26,287 nucleotides of DNA, taken from the NCBI GenBank assembly GCA_937124525.1, contig CAKZLA010000267.1, forward strand, positions 1 to 26,287. The letters are read 5' to 3'. Position 1 is the first letter of the stretch. Each line of letters begins with the position of its first letter. Source of the stretch: an uncultured Desulfobacterium sp. GTDB lineage: Bacteria > Desulfobacterota > Desulfobacteria > Desulfobacterales > Desulfobacteraceae. A model generated the notes under the pieces. It saw only the letters and a list, made by a program, of their open reading frames with translations, ran no database searches and was not told where the DNA came from. Shown one piece after another: positions 1-7,628 of the stretch. A program made the position numbers and the translations under genes.

Positions 1-1
1 C

Positions 2-397
2 AGTGATGCTAAACGCAGCGAAGAGGAGATCAAGGCATTGCTGTTCATCACCGACCGTGGACGGGTTATCACATTCAAAGAGAACATGCCCCTTTCCGAT
101 GAAAGGGATGATGATGTGTTTCCTGCCCTGGACGATGTTGTCTATGCCGGTGCAAAATCAAAAGAGTTGTACACGGCCCTGAAAGCCGGTTATGGCACCA
201 TTTCCCCCCGGGTTTTAATGGAGATATCAAAACAGGTATCTCTTAAGGGAAACATTCAGAATGTCATCTTCAAACCGTCCACCCTGGAAAGCTGGACCAC
301 CTATGCAACCACCACCGATAAAAAGGATGAAAAGGGAAAGGCCTGCAATCAAAAGTGGTTCTATTTTGATCTCAAGGCCGAGCTTGGGAGGTTTTAA
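2..397 (+). CDS. C-terminal part of a C45-like acyl-CoA acyltransferase/amidohydrolase (5' end outside window)
   Basis: The frame is open from the first bases of the window to a TAA at 395-397, so this is the last ~131 codons of a gene that starts upstream. The tail reads NIQNVIFKPSTLESW followed by a charged turn and KACNQKWFYFDLKAEL. That pattern (a 'near-C-terminal N-(I/L)-x-N-V-(I/L)-F-x-P' strand followed by the final strand) resembles the end of peptidase C45 / acyl-CoA:6-aminopenicillanate acyltransferase-like Ntn hydrolases. The catalytic Cys of that family is N-terminal and would lie outside the window, so it cannot be checked. The 3' end overlaps the convergent hydrolase gene by 26 bp. 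The family call is recognition by pattern only; other Ntn hydrolases are possible. Confidence 0.5.
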   Translation, partial: SDAKRSEEEIKALLFITDRGRVITFKENMPLSDERDDDVFPALDDVVYAGAKSKELYTALKAGYGTISPRVLMEISKQVSLKGNIQNVIFKPSTLESWTTYATTTDKKDEKGKACNQKWFYFDLKAELGRF

Positions 398-1283
398 ACT
401 TTTTCTTAAAAAATGCAAGGGCCTTATATTTGATATATGGCACATAGATAATGGAGGAATAATGCCCCCCCAGAAGATAGATGGTTTCCGGGGTTCCAAT
501 TTTTTCCCTGAGCTGCCACCCCTTGGAAAAGGGGACAACGCTGTCGAAAAGAGCAAGAACCATTAAACTGTTTTCAGCATCAATATAGGGGGCATAGTGC
601 AAGGGATCGCAGGTGATGTTGTTTTTCAACCCAATGTAAAATTGTTCCCGTGACAACCCATTTTTTTGTAAATACCGCTCTCTTCTTTTTCGCACGCCTT
701 TGTCCGTGGAATGGCTTAAAATATATGGGATGTCCCCCCCTGCCAACACAAAGACAGACACCTTGATGCGTCTGTCCAGGGAACTGACAAGTGCCGCCTT
801 GATCCCCCCCATGCTCACACCAAAAACACCAATGTTGGACACATCCAGCTCTTTTCTGGTCTCAACCCAATCCAGCACCTGCATGTGGTCAAAAACAATC
901 TGACGCAATACAGCGTCCATGGTATCGATTTCCTTAATTTTTTTATAGGCTTTGTGACGATGAACAATGAGTGCGGCCATGCCGTTTTTCGCAAACCAGG
1001 CGGCAAACAATTCAGCCACTTTATTGGATCCCCCCAGAATGGGCAACACCATGACTAAAGGTTTTTTTCCCTGGCCCTTGGCCGCATAATAATCCATGGT
1101 GATGTGCCCGGCCGACGGAATAATGTTTTTTATTGAGAAAAATTCAATCTGTTTGATGGCATAAAATTTATTTTCGCGAACAAGGGTTTCACTATACGGC
1201 CCCTGGTAAGGTGAATAGGTATATTGGGATTTAATGGTTTCAGGTACCTTGGAAGGTCCTCCATAACGGGCATCCATGGGCAT
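372..1283 (-). CDS. alpha/beta hydrolase, probable lipoprotein with frameshifted signal peptide
   Basis: This is an alpha/beta-hydrolase fold protein of about 303 aa from ATG 1283. The nucleophile elbow GVFGVSMGG has Ser157. A likely acid is Asp247 in ALFDSVVP and a likely base His274 in LLGGHYS, so the triad looks complete. A substrate cannot be predicted. The ATG at 1283 has no Shine-Dalgarno in front of it. A better start exists at ATG 1347, with GGGAGG three bases upstream. From there the frame reads MRPKIFFLSLLSCFLFF and then loses register in a run of ten A (plus strand). With one A fewer it would continue as FSCVQMPMDARYGG, a complete lipoprotein signal with lipobox Cys. The intact gene is therefore inferred to span 372-1347. 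Seen: frames, tract and ribosome site. Inferred: lipoprotein localisation. The 3' end overlaps the convergent upstream gene by 26 bp. Confidence 0.75.
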   Translation of the reverse strand: MPMDARYGGPSKVPETIKSQYTYSPYQGPYSETLVRENKFYAIKQIEFFSIKNIIPSAGHITMDYYAAKGQGKKPLVMVLPILGGSNKVAELFAAWFAKNGMAALIVHRHKAYKKIKEIDTMDAVLRQIVFDHMQVLDWVETRKELDVSNIGVFGVSMGGIKAALVSSLDRRIKVSVFVLAGGDIPYILSHSTDKGVRKRRERYLQKNGLSREQFYIGLKNNITCDPLHYAPYIDAENSLMVLALFDSVVPFSKGWQLREKIGTPETIYLLGGHYSSIIYVPYIKYKALAFFKKKFKTSQARP

Positions 1284-1294
1284 CTGAACACAGG

Positions 1295-1304
1295 AAAAAA
1301 AAAA
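1295..1304. repeat. A10 homopolymer inside the hydrolase signal-peptide region
   Basis: Ten consecutive A on the plus strand (T10 in the coding strand of the hydrolase gene). The tract sits exactly where the upstream frame (ribosome site plus ATG 1347) must move into the hydrolase frame. A nine-base tract would restore one continuous lipoprotein reading frame. Confidence 0.9.
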
Positions 1305-1350
1305 GAAAACAACTCAACAAAGAAAGAAAAAATATTTTGGGCCGCATGTG

Positions 1351-1358
1351 CCTCCCTT
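1351..1358 (-). promoter_or_regulatory. ribosome binding site supporting the upstream hydrolase start at 1347
   Basis: On the minus strand AAGGGAGG lies just before CAC-ATG at 1347. This is the only good Shine-Dalgarno near the hydrolase N-terminus, and it is what argues for the frameshifted upstream start over the ATG at 1283. Confidence 0.6.
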
Positions 1359-1484
1359 TAAAACAAAAACTGGGTAAGGCCTGCGTTATTGACGCTTTTA
1401 TTAAATTCTGCCTTTATGCCCAGATCGCTGTGAAAAACATAACAACGCAAACCTGACCCCTCCTCATAAACTAACAAAATAAAA

Positions 1485-2285
1485 TCATAATCCAAATGAA
1501 ATTTTAACCATACTGGACAGTTCACCTTCACTGGTTACCAACTCAAGGCTGGTTCTACCGCCCATGAAAGTATTGAGCAGATGACTTGTCACCTCCATGC
1601 CAAGCTCTCCATTACCGGGTATGAATTCCATGTTGGTGCTGATGCCGTAATAGCTGGAATTGACCTCCATGGAACAGCCAAAGGTGGTGCCAGGTAACTG
1701 GTCATAAACGTGGGCAGAAAAAATAATTTCATATAGTTTTTCCTGATCATCGGGCTGGGACTCCAAGTCCTGGCCGGGTAGATAAAGCAGGGACTTTTCG
1801 TCTCTACCTGGTTTTAAATATCGCATCCTTAAATGCCTTGATATTTTTTTGCCAAATTTATCAAAATTTTGGGCGATTTTGGTTTCCATCAACACTTTTT
1901 CTACCATTTTGAAAACATACCTTTCCGCCATTTTTTCCCTTATATAACGAATCTCCTTGAATTTGCCTTTGTAGAGTTCATATTCCAGGGCACCGGGTTG
2001 GAAATAGGCACCCTCTTCAAACAGCTCCCCATTGTTCCAGTGTAAAAATCTGTTTTCGTCAACCACCTTGGTCCATAGAGATTCCAGAAGCGTATAATCG
2101 GCCTCATTTGCCAGGGGCATCTTGCTTTGGAATTGATTGGAATAGGCCTCAAATGGAGCCTCGGAATTGGATCGGGTGAGGGGTAAGGAATCGGCTGCCA
2201 GGACGGCACCAAGAAGCAGGAGGAATAATACAGCCATGATACTGGCCGTCAATATGTTTTTTTTGAAATTTAATATTATAGTCAT
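1485..2285 (-). CDS. exported protein of unknown function
   Basis: I do not recognise this protein (266 aa from ATG 2285). That start is chosen over a longer in-frame one because AAGGAG lies six bases upstream. The N-terminus is a classical Sec signal: short basic region, hydrophobic stretch AVLFLLLLGAV, then a cleavage site near LAADS (residues ~28-33). The mature part has an alpha-helical, Lys/Glu-rich middle (about residues 90-165). Alternating polar/apolar strands fill the last ~70 residues, ending in MVKISFGL, which could suit a periplasmic or outer-membrane-associated protein. A single Cys lies in TTFGCSMEV. No catalytic motif is seen. Neighbours give no functional hint; it is 201 bp from the hydrolase ORF on the same strand. 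Confidence 0.7.
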   Translation of the reverse strand: MTIILNFKKNILTASIMAVLFLLLLGAVLAADSLPLTRSNSEAPFEAYSNQFQSKMPLANEADYTLLESLWTKVVDENRFLHWNNGELFEEGAYFQPGALEYELYKGKFKEIRYIREKMAERYVFKMVEKVLMETKIAQNFDKFGKKISRHLRMRYLKPGRDEKSLLYLPGQDLESQPDDQEKLYEIIFSAHVYDQLPGTTFGCSMEVNSSYYGISTNMEFIPGNGELGMEVTSHLLNTFMGGRTSLELVTSEGELSSMVKISFGL

Positions 2286-2289
2286 GGGA

Positions 2290-2310
2290 ATCTCCTTTTT
2301 TTTAGGAGAT
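2290..2310 (-). promoter_or_regulatory. hairpin that covers the ribosome binding site of the exported-protein gene
   Basis: A perfect 7-bp inverted repeat (ATCTCCT / AGGAGAT) with a 7-base all-A loop (minus strand) contains the gene's only Shine-Dalgarno in its 3' arm. If it folds in the mRNA it would hide the ribosome site, with the start codon only a few bases downstream. Whether it controls translation is inference. Confidence 0.4.
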
Positions 2311-2500
2311 CTGGCCCGCATGGGACAATTCTATGAAGGCCCGTCTCGGTTTCTTTTTTCAAAGGTCAATGCTATTTTCATATTTTTCCCATCCATCCTT
2401 CAAATCCTTCCTTCCCGCCTTACACTTTCACAAGTTGAATGCCCATTCTTAGGTAGTCGTCCTTAAAAAAGTGTGAAGTACTTTTGGGAGCACATGAAGG

Positions 2501-2639
2501 AGGTTCCTATTTTACCTCTAATTTTTTGTGTTTTTAGCATTTAGATTATACGCACAAAACAGAGGTAAAATCAACTTTCAAGTTAAATTTGAACCTGCAT
2601 TTAACATCCCTTATGTCGCTTAGCAACTGGTTCAAATTT
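2501..2639. repeat. nested and mutually exclusive inverted repeats
   Basis: Three arms nest: AGGTTC 2501-2506 with GAACCT 2591-2596; ATTTTACCTCT 2509-2519 with AGAGGTAAAAT 2561-2571 (11/11); TTTTGTG 2524-2530 with CACAAAA 2553-2559. A second perfect 11-bp pair, AAATTTGAACC 2585-2595 with GGTTCAAATTT 2629-2639, uses the same GAACC as the outer arm of the first structure, so the two folds compete. The arms are read directly; any RNA function is inference. Confidence 0.55.
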
Positions 2640-2848
2640 CGGGGTCCATTATTAGGACGGCAAAAGAGACCGGACACAGCCCTTTCCAGTTTTTTAATTT
2701 TGTGCTAAGAGTATCATCTGATATGTTGAGATGAATATGTTCCGGATATTTCAGATCTTACGTCTCAGGGGATTTCCTGAAACGAACTGACAGACTTTGT
2801 CATCAAGAAAGGACTTGCAATTCCATAAATTAAAGTTAAGGAGCCAAA

Positions 2849-3880
2849 ATGATTCTTGTAATTGGAGAAATACTGTTTGATATCTTTCCAGGTTACAGAC
2901 GGCTTGGAGGGGCTCCCTTCAACTTTGCATTTCATTTAAAAAAACTGGGATTTCCCGTACGTTTTTTCTCCAGGGTCGGAGCGGACAAAGAGGGCCGTGA
3001 TATCTTGAATTTTCTTAAATCATGCAAGTTTGATGTAGGAGATATTCAGATTGATCCAGGTTACAAAACCGGACACGTCACCATTGAAATAGATGAAAAA
3101 GATGAGCACCATTTTTACATTTGCAAAAATGTCGCATATGATCATATTCAATTTACCCCTCATCTAAAGGCGCTGTTGGAAAAAAAATTGGATCTAATCT
3201 ATTTTGGGACATTGATCCAGCGAACAATTGAAGGGTTTAGTACCATTCAACAGGTATTATCTCAAAGGCAGATGGCAACAACCTTCTGCGACCTGAACCT
3301 GAGACCAGAATGCTGGACAATGACGTCTGTGAATGCCTCCTTGAATCAAGCTGATATCTTAAAGCTGAACCATGAGGAATTATTTAAAATTGCCACTTAT
3401 TCCGACTACGATATTGCCGGAGCCGCGCAGAAAATAAAAGCACCTGAAATAAAAACACCCAAAGCAAAATCACTTGGAACAATACCAGCCGAAGTAACAA
3501 CTCAAGATATTGTGATGATGGATCGCCGGAAAAGCCTGTTCTTAGAAAAGAAGTCATATCATCTCTTCATCCATCGCCTTATGAAGAATTATGGCCTCAA
3601 CGCTGTTATACTGACCCATGGAAAAGAGGGAAGCGAGTGGTTTACCCGAAAAGAGCACCACAAACGCGGCCCGGTAAAGATCCCTTCCGTGGAAGATACT
3701 GTGGGAGCAGGAGATGCCTATGCCGCAATGGCAGCCGCATGTTATCTTAAAGGAGTTCCCACCGAAAACATTCTATCACTCGCAAGTGAGTTTGCCAGCC
3801 GAATATGCCGGATAAAGGGCGCTCTGCCGAGAAAAAATGATATATACAACGTATTCAGGGGAAAAACAGGGAGGAGCTAA
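2849..3880 (+). CDS. PfkB-family fructokinase
   Basis: A ribokinase/PfkB-family sugar kinase; in this operon it is best read as a fructokinase (fructose + ATP to fructose-6-phosphate, cytosolic). The N-terminus has the family's G-E and LGGAPFNFAFHL sugar-binding segment (residues 19-30). A CDLNLRPECW strand lies in mid-protein, and the C-terminal signature DTVGAGDAY (283-291) supplies the anion hole and catalytic base Asp289. At 343 aa it is roughly 40 residues longer than a usual fructokinase. The excess is a Lys/Pro-rich segment (about residues 190-235, with a repeated IKxP pattern) inserted before the C-terminal nucleotide-binding part. The start ATG is preceded by AAGGAG. The stop is followed two bases later by the sucrose-phosphate synthase ATG, so it is the first gene of the sucrose operon. 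Confidence 0.85.
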   Translation: MILVIGEILFDIFPGYRRLGGAPFNFAFHLKKLGFPVRFFSRVGADKEGRDILNFLKSCKFDVGDIQIDPGYKTGHVTIEIDEKDEHHFYICKNVAYDHIQFTPHLKALLEKKLDLIYFGTLIQRTIEGFSTIQQVLSQRQMATTFCDLNLRPECWTMTSVNASLNQADILKLNHEELFKIATYSDYDIAGAAQKIKAPEIKTPKAKSLGTIPAEVTTQDIVMMDRRKSLFLEKKSYHLFIHRLMKNYGLNAVILTHGKEGSEWFTRKEHHKRGPVKIPSVEDTVGAGDAYAAMAAACYLKGVPTENILSLASEFASRICRIKGALPRKNDIYNVFRGKTGRS

Positions 3881-3882
3881 CG

Positions 3883-6117
3883 ATGTCGGATGAAGGACTT
3901 TATATTCAGATGTTCAGTATCCATGGACTGCTAAGATCGGAAAACATGGAACTGGGGTATGATGCAGACACCGGAGGTCAAATTAAATATGTTATTGAAC
4001 TTGGAAACGCCCTGTCAAAGCATCCAGACATCTGCCAGGTAGATCTCTTTACCCGTATGATTTCAAACAAATCCTTTTCAGAAGACTACAGCAAGCCAAT
4101 TGAAACGGTTAACGACAAATTTAGACTTATAAGGATCCAGTGCGGGGGCACAAAATATCTTCGTAAGGAGCTGCTGTGGCCTCATTTGGATGAATTCGTG
4201 GATAAGACCATCAAGTTCATTAAACGAAATGGAGCCGTGCCGGACATTGTCCACGGACACTATGCCGATGCCGGTTACGTGGCAAAGGAACTGTCCGGAA
4301 TGTTTGGTATCCCATTTGTTTTTACCGGACACTCCCTTGGCAAAACCAAAAAGGAACGACTCCTCAGCCAGGGCTACGACGAAAAAGAACTGGCCAAACA
4401 GACCAGGGAACTGAACAGACAAATCAAAATAGATCAGCGCATCGAAGCCGAAGAACGAATTTTAAATTATGCAGATATGGTGGTGACCAGTACACTGCAG
4501 GAGGTGGAAGAACAGTACGCAAGCTATCGGAACTTTAATCTGCCTCACTATCAAATAATTCCGCCGGGTATTGATATTGAAAAATTTCAGCCATTCTATT
4601 ATGACAACCTCACAGAAGAGCTGCGAACCGAGGAGGCTCTATTTGCCAAGGCATCCATATTAAATGAGCTGACCCGATTTTTGAAAAACCCTGACAAACC
4701 CATGATTTTGATGCTGTGCCGTCCTGATAAACGAAAAAACATTGAAGGCCTTATTAAAGCCTATGGAGAGGATTATGATCTCCAAGCTATTGCCAATCTG
4801 GCCCTCTTTGCCGGAATTCGCAAAGACATTTCCAATCAGGAGGAAGGGGCAAGGGATGTGTTGACCCATATGCTGCTTTTAATGGACAAATACAATCTGT
4901 ACGGGAAAATGGCCATTCCCAAAAAGCACGATTTTGAAAGTGAAGTTCCCGAACTATACCGCATTGCGGCTGAAAGACGGGGAGTTTTTGTCAACCCCGC
5001 ACTAACCGAACCCTTCGGTATTACTTTGCTTGAAGCATCCGCAACAGGCCTGCCCATTGTTGCCACCAACGATGGCGGTCCAAGGGATATACTGAAAAAT
5101 TGCAAAAGCGGTGTTCTGGTGGATCCCACGGATACCAAAGCAATCTCCAGGGCCATAAGGGATATCATCGTCCATGAGGAAAAATGGGAAGAATATTCCA
5201 AAAACGGCATCATGAACATCCGTAAACACTATACATGGGAAAGTCATTCAGAGAAATACGTCAAAAATGTAAAAGCACTCTATCAAACCCCTAAGGCTTC
5301 AAACATGACGACAATTGAACCCAAGACCAGCATCGGCAAACGACTTGCAGGTCTTAAACATATGATCATCACCGACATTGATAACACCCTTCTTGGGGGT
5401 GCAAATGAATCAGTCCATGAGCTGCTCGAACTTCTGAAAACCAACAGTGACTGCACGGGATTTGCTGTGGCCACCGGCCGTGTGCTTGAATCCGCCCTAA
5501 AGGTATTGGAGGAAAATGATGTCATGAAACCCGATATCATTATTTCATCGGTGGGCAGCGAGATTTTTTACAACCCAGGTCCGGCCCATGATCTACAACG
5601 TGAAAAAGGGTGGCAAACCCATGTCTCCAAGAACTGGAACCGGGATAAAATTGTCTCCCTTCTAAAGAAAATTGATTTTATTGAACTCCAGGAGGAAATC
5701 GTCCAACGTCCTTATAAAATCAGTTACAACATGGACCCGGGTAAAGATCGTCTATCCAGAATACATAACCTGTTGACCCGAAATAGATGCCATTACAATC
5801 TGATCTATTCCCATGAAAAATATCTGGACGTTCTTCCCTACAGGGCATCCAAAGGAAAGGCCATCCGATACCTGAGCTATAAGTGGGAAATCCCTTTGAG
5901 AAACCTTCTGGTGTGCGGGGATTCAGGAAATGATGAAGAGATGCTCAGGGGAGAGCCGGCAGCTGTTGTGGTGGGAAATTACAGCCGGGAACTTGAACAT
6001 ATGAAAAGCCAGAGAAAGGTCTATTTTGCAAAACAGCACTTTGCAGGGGGAATGATAGAAGGGATAAATCATTATCATTTTGTGGAAAAAGCCAGAAAAA
6101 GCAAAAGGAAAGGATAA
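3883..6117 (+). CDS. sps: sucrose-phosphate synthase with C-terminal sucrose-phosphate phosphatase domain
   Basis: A cytosolic bifunctional enzyme of 744 aa. Residues ~1-470 are a GT-B family 4 glycosyltransferase with the sucrose-synthase/SPS hallmark DADTGGQIKYVIEL (27-40). It also has a VHGHYADAGY segment, the donor-site run MLCRPDKRKN near 280, and the E-x7-E motif from EPFGITLLE (Glu376). It should join UDP-glucose and fructose-6-phosphate into sucrose-6-phosphate. Residues ~490-740 are a HAD phosphatase of the SPP type. The nucleophile motif DIDNT (Asp498, Asp500) and the metal motif GDSGND (Asp680, Asp684) are both present, so the domain is predicted active and would release sucrose. 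The gene sits two bases after fructokinase and one base before sucrose phosphorylase. In halophilic bacteria such genes make sucrose as an osmolyte (family knowledge). Confidence 0.92.
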   Translation: MSDEGLYIQMFSIHGLLRSENMELGYDADTGGQIKYVIELGNALSKHPDICQVDLFTRMISNKSFSEDYSKPIETVNDKFRLIRIQCGGTKYLRKELLWPHLDEFVDKTIKFIKRNGAVPDIVHGHYADAGYVAKELSGMFGIPFVFTGHSLGKTKKERLLSQGYDEKELAKQTRELNRQIKIDQRIEAEERILNYADMVVTSTLQEVEEQYASYRNFNLPHYQIIPPGIDIEKFQPFYYDNLTEELRTEEALFAKASILNELTRFLKNPDKPMILMLCRPDKRKNIEGLIKAYGEDYDLQAIANLALFAGIRKDISNQEEGARDVLTHMLLLMDKYNLYGKMAIPKKHDFESEVPELYRIAAERRGVFVNPALTEPFGITLLEASATGLPIVATNDGGPRDILKNCKSGVLVDPTDTKAISRAIRDIIVHEEKWEEYSKNGIMNIRKHYTWESHSEKYVKNVKALYQTPKASNMTTIEPKTSIGKRLAGLKHMIITDIDNTLLGGANESVHELLELLKTNSDCTGFAVATGRVLESALKVLEENDVMKPDIIISSVGSEIFYNPGPAHDLQREKGWQTHVSKNWNRDKIVSLLKKIDFIELQEEIVQRPYKISYNMDPGKDRLSRIHNLLTRNRCHYNLIYSHEKYLDVLPYRASKGKAIRYLSYKWEIPLRNLLVCGDSGNDEEMLRGEPAAVVVGNYSRELEHMKSQRKVYFAKQHFAGGMIEGINHYHFVEKARKSKRKG

Positions 6118-6118
6118 T

Positions 6119-7561
6119 ATGAAAAACAAAATACAACTCATAACCTATCCCGATAGTCTTGGAACCAATTTACCGGAACTTCATTATGTCCTTCGTAAAT
6201 TTTTCAAAAATGCCGTACATGGCCTTCACCTGCTGCCGTTCTATCCATCCTCTTCAGATAGAGGATTTGCCCCGTTGACCTACGACGAAGTGGACCCGGC
6301 ATTTGGTACCTGGGAAGATGTGGAAAAGCTCGGACAGGATTTTGATCTGGTAATTGATTTTATGGTCAACCATATTTCACGGCAGTCACTGTTTTTCCAG
6401 GACTATCTGGCAAAAGGGCAGGAGAGTGAGTTTGCGGATATGTTCCTGAGCTTCAATAAACTGAGCCCCACCGGTTGGATAAAAGACGAAGAGCTTGAAA
6501 TGGTTTATACACGCAAGCCCCGACCACCTTACCAAGTGCTTGAACGTTCTGACGGATCCCTGGAGAAAATCTGGTGCACCTTTGATTACGAACAGATTGA
6601 TCTGGATTATGATTCCATGAAAACCCGGGAAGTAATGCGAAAATTCCTCATCCGCCTGGTCAGAACCTATCCAAAAATGATTCGACTGGATGCCATTGCC
6701 TATACAACCTTTGAGCTTGGCACCCGATGTTTTTTTAATGAACCCCGAATATGGGAACTTCTTGAATGGTTTGACGATTATGCCTCTGCATTTGACACGA
6801 AAATACTGCCCGAGATCCATGAACACTACTCCTACCAACTGAAATTAGCTGAACACGGTTATTGGTGCTATGACTTTGCCTTGCCGATGCTGCTGCTTCA
6901 TGCCATACATTTTCACACCCATAAAAATCTTAAAAAGTGGCTGGCAATGTGCCCCCGCAAACAAATTACTACCCTTGACACCCACGACGGTATCGGTGTC
7001 GTGGATGTTGAAGGACTTCTGACAAAGGAAGAGATCGATAACACCCTTGAAAAACTCTATACCGCAGGAGGCAACACCAAAAAAATATACTCTGGACCTG
7101 AATACCATAATCTGGATACCTATCAGATAAACTGTACCTATTATTCGGCCGTGGGGTGCAACGATGACGCATACCTGGCATCCCGGACCATTCAATTCTT
7201 TACCCCCGGGATTCCTCAAGTTTACTATGTCGGGCTTCTGGCAGGAGAGAATGACATCGAACTTGTTGAAAAAACCATGCTCGGAAGAAATATCAACCGG
7301 CATAACTACACCCTTGAAGAAATCCGCCGGGAAGTTCAAAAACCTGTTGTAAAGCGGCTATTGGAACTCATGGAATTTCGTAACAATTACCCGGCCTTTA
7401 ACGGAACGTTCAGTATCGAGGAATCCCCGGAGCATCAGCTTATTTTAAAATGGGTCAAGAAAAACTATTATGCAACGGCTTTCATAGATCTTAAAAACTA
7501 TAATACCCAAATTAAATACAATGATCCTGTGGCTTCCCGCACGGTGGATTTCAAAGTGTGA
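6119..7561 (+). CDS. sucP: GH13 sucrose phosphorylase
   Basis: Cytosolic enzyme of 480 aa, GH13 subfamily 18, converting sucrose and phosphate into alpha-glucose-1-phosphate and fructose. Visible family motifs are the opening KNKIQLITYPDSLG, DFMVNHIS (region I), IRLDAIAYT with nucleophile Asp191 (region II), PEIHEHY with acid/base Glu232 (region III), and TLDTHDGIGVVD with Asp290 (region IV). The later GIPQVYYVGLLAGENDIE and RNINRHNY segments are typical of sucrose phosphorylase and sucrose-6F-phosphate phosphorylase. These two specificities cannot be separated by eye. The ATG at 6119 is used because AAAGGAAAGGA precedes it and it follows the synthase stop directly. A clear terminator after the gene was not found in the 67 bp before the convergent regulator gene. 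Confidence 0.88.
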   Translation: MKNKIQLITYPDSLGTNLPELHYVLRKFFKNAVHGLHLLPFYPSSSDRGFAPLTYDEVDPAFGTWEDVEKLGQDFDLVIDFMVNHISRQSLFFQDYLAKGQESEFADMFLSFNKLSPTGWIKDEELEMVYTRKPRPPYQVLERSDGSLEKIWCTFDYEQIDLDYDSMKTREVMRKFLIRLVRTYPKMIRLDAIAYTTFELGTRCFFNEPRIWELLEWFDDYASAFDTKILPEIHEHYSYQLKLAEHGYWCYDFALPMLLLHAIHFHTHKNLKKWLAMCPRKQITTLDTHDGIGVVDVEGLLTKEEIDNTLEKLYTAGGNTKKIYSGPEYHNLDTYQINCTYYSAVGCNDDAYLASRTIQFFTPGIPQVYYVGLLAGENDIELVEKTMLGRNINRHNYTLEEIRREVQKPVVKRLLELMEFRNNYPAFNGTFSIEESPEHQLILKWVKKNYYATAFIDLKNYNTQIKYNDPVASRTVDFKV

Positions 7562-7628
7562 CCACAAAAAGATAAGGATCATGTTGTAGCGAGCTGGGTT
7601 ATATGTATTTTTATATTTTTTTAAGGCT

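Larger units (their letters stand above)
2286..2848. other. 563-bp intergenic stretch without a convincing gene; nested inverted repeats
   Basis: No frame here looks like protein on either strand; a 99-codon plus-strand ORF (2167-2466) lies mostly antisense to the exported-protein gene and has no ribosome site. The central 140 bp (2501-2639) is dominated by inverted repeats, listed separately. The last 150 bp lead into the fructokinase gene, which has AAGGAG five bases before its ATG. I could not pick a convincing promoter for that operon. The stretch could be a regulatory leader, a small-RNA locus or the decayed end of a mobile element. Confidence 0.5.

Noticed and set aside
2167..2466. 99-codon plus-strand ORF
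   Set aside because: Half lies antisense to the exported-protein gene; no ribosome site and no protein-like pattern.
2322..2700. Possible decayed transposase or IS end on the minus strand
   Set aside because: A short protein-like run (HFFKDDYLRMGIQLVKV) ends in a stop, but no family match, no terminal repeats with target duplication and no further coding sequence were found.
2720..2830. Sigma-70 promoter for the sucrose operon
   Set aside because: TTGAGA and TTGTCA occur, but neither has a convincing -10 at 16-18 bp.
7562..7628. Terminator between the convergent sucrose phosphorylase and regulator genes
   Set aside because: T-rich runs are present but no stem of useful length could be paired by eye.
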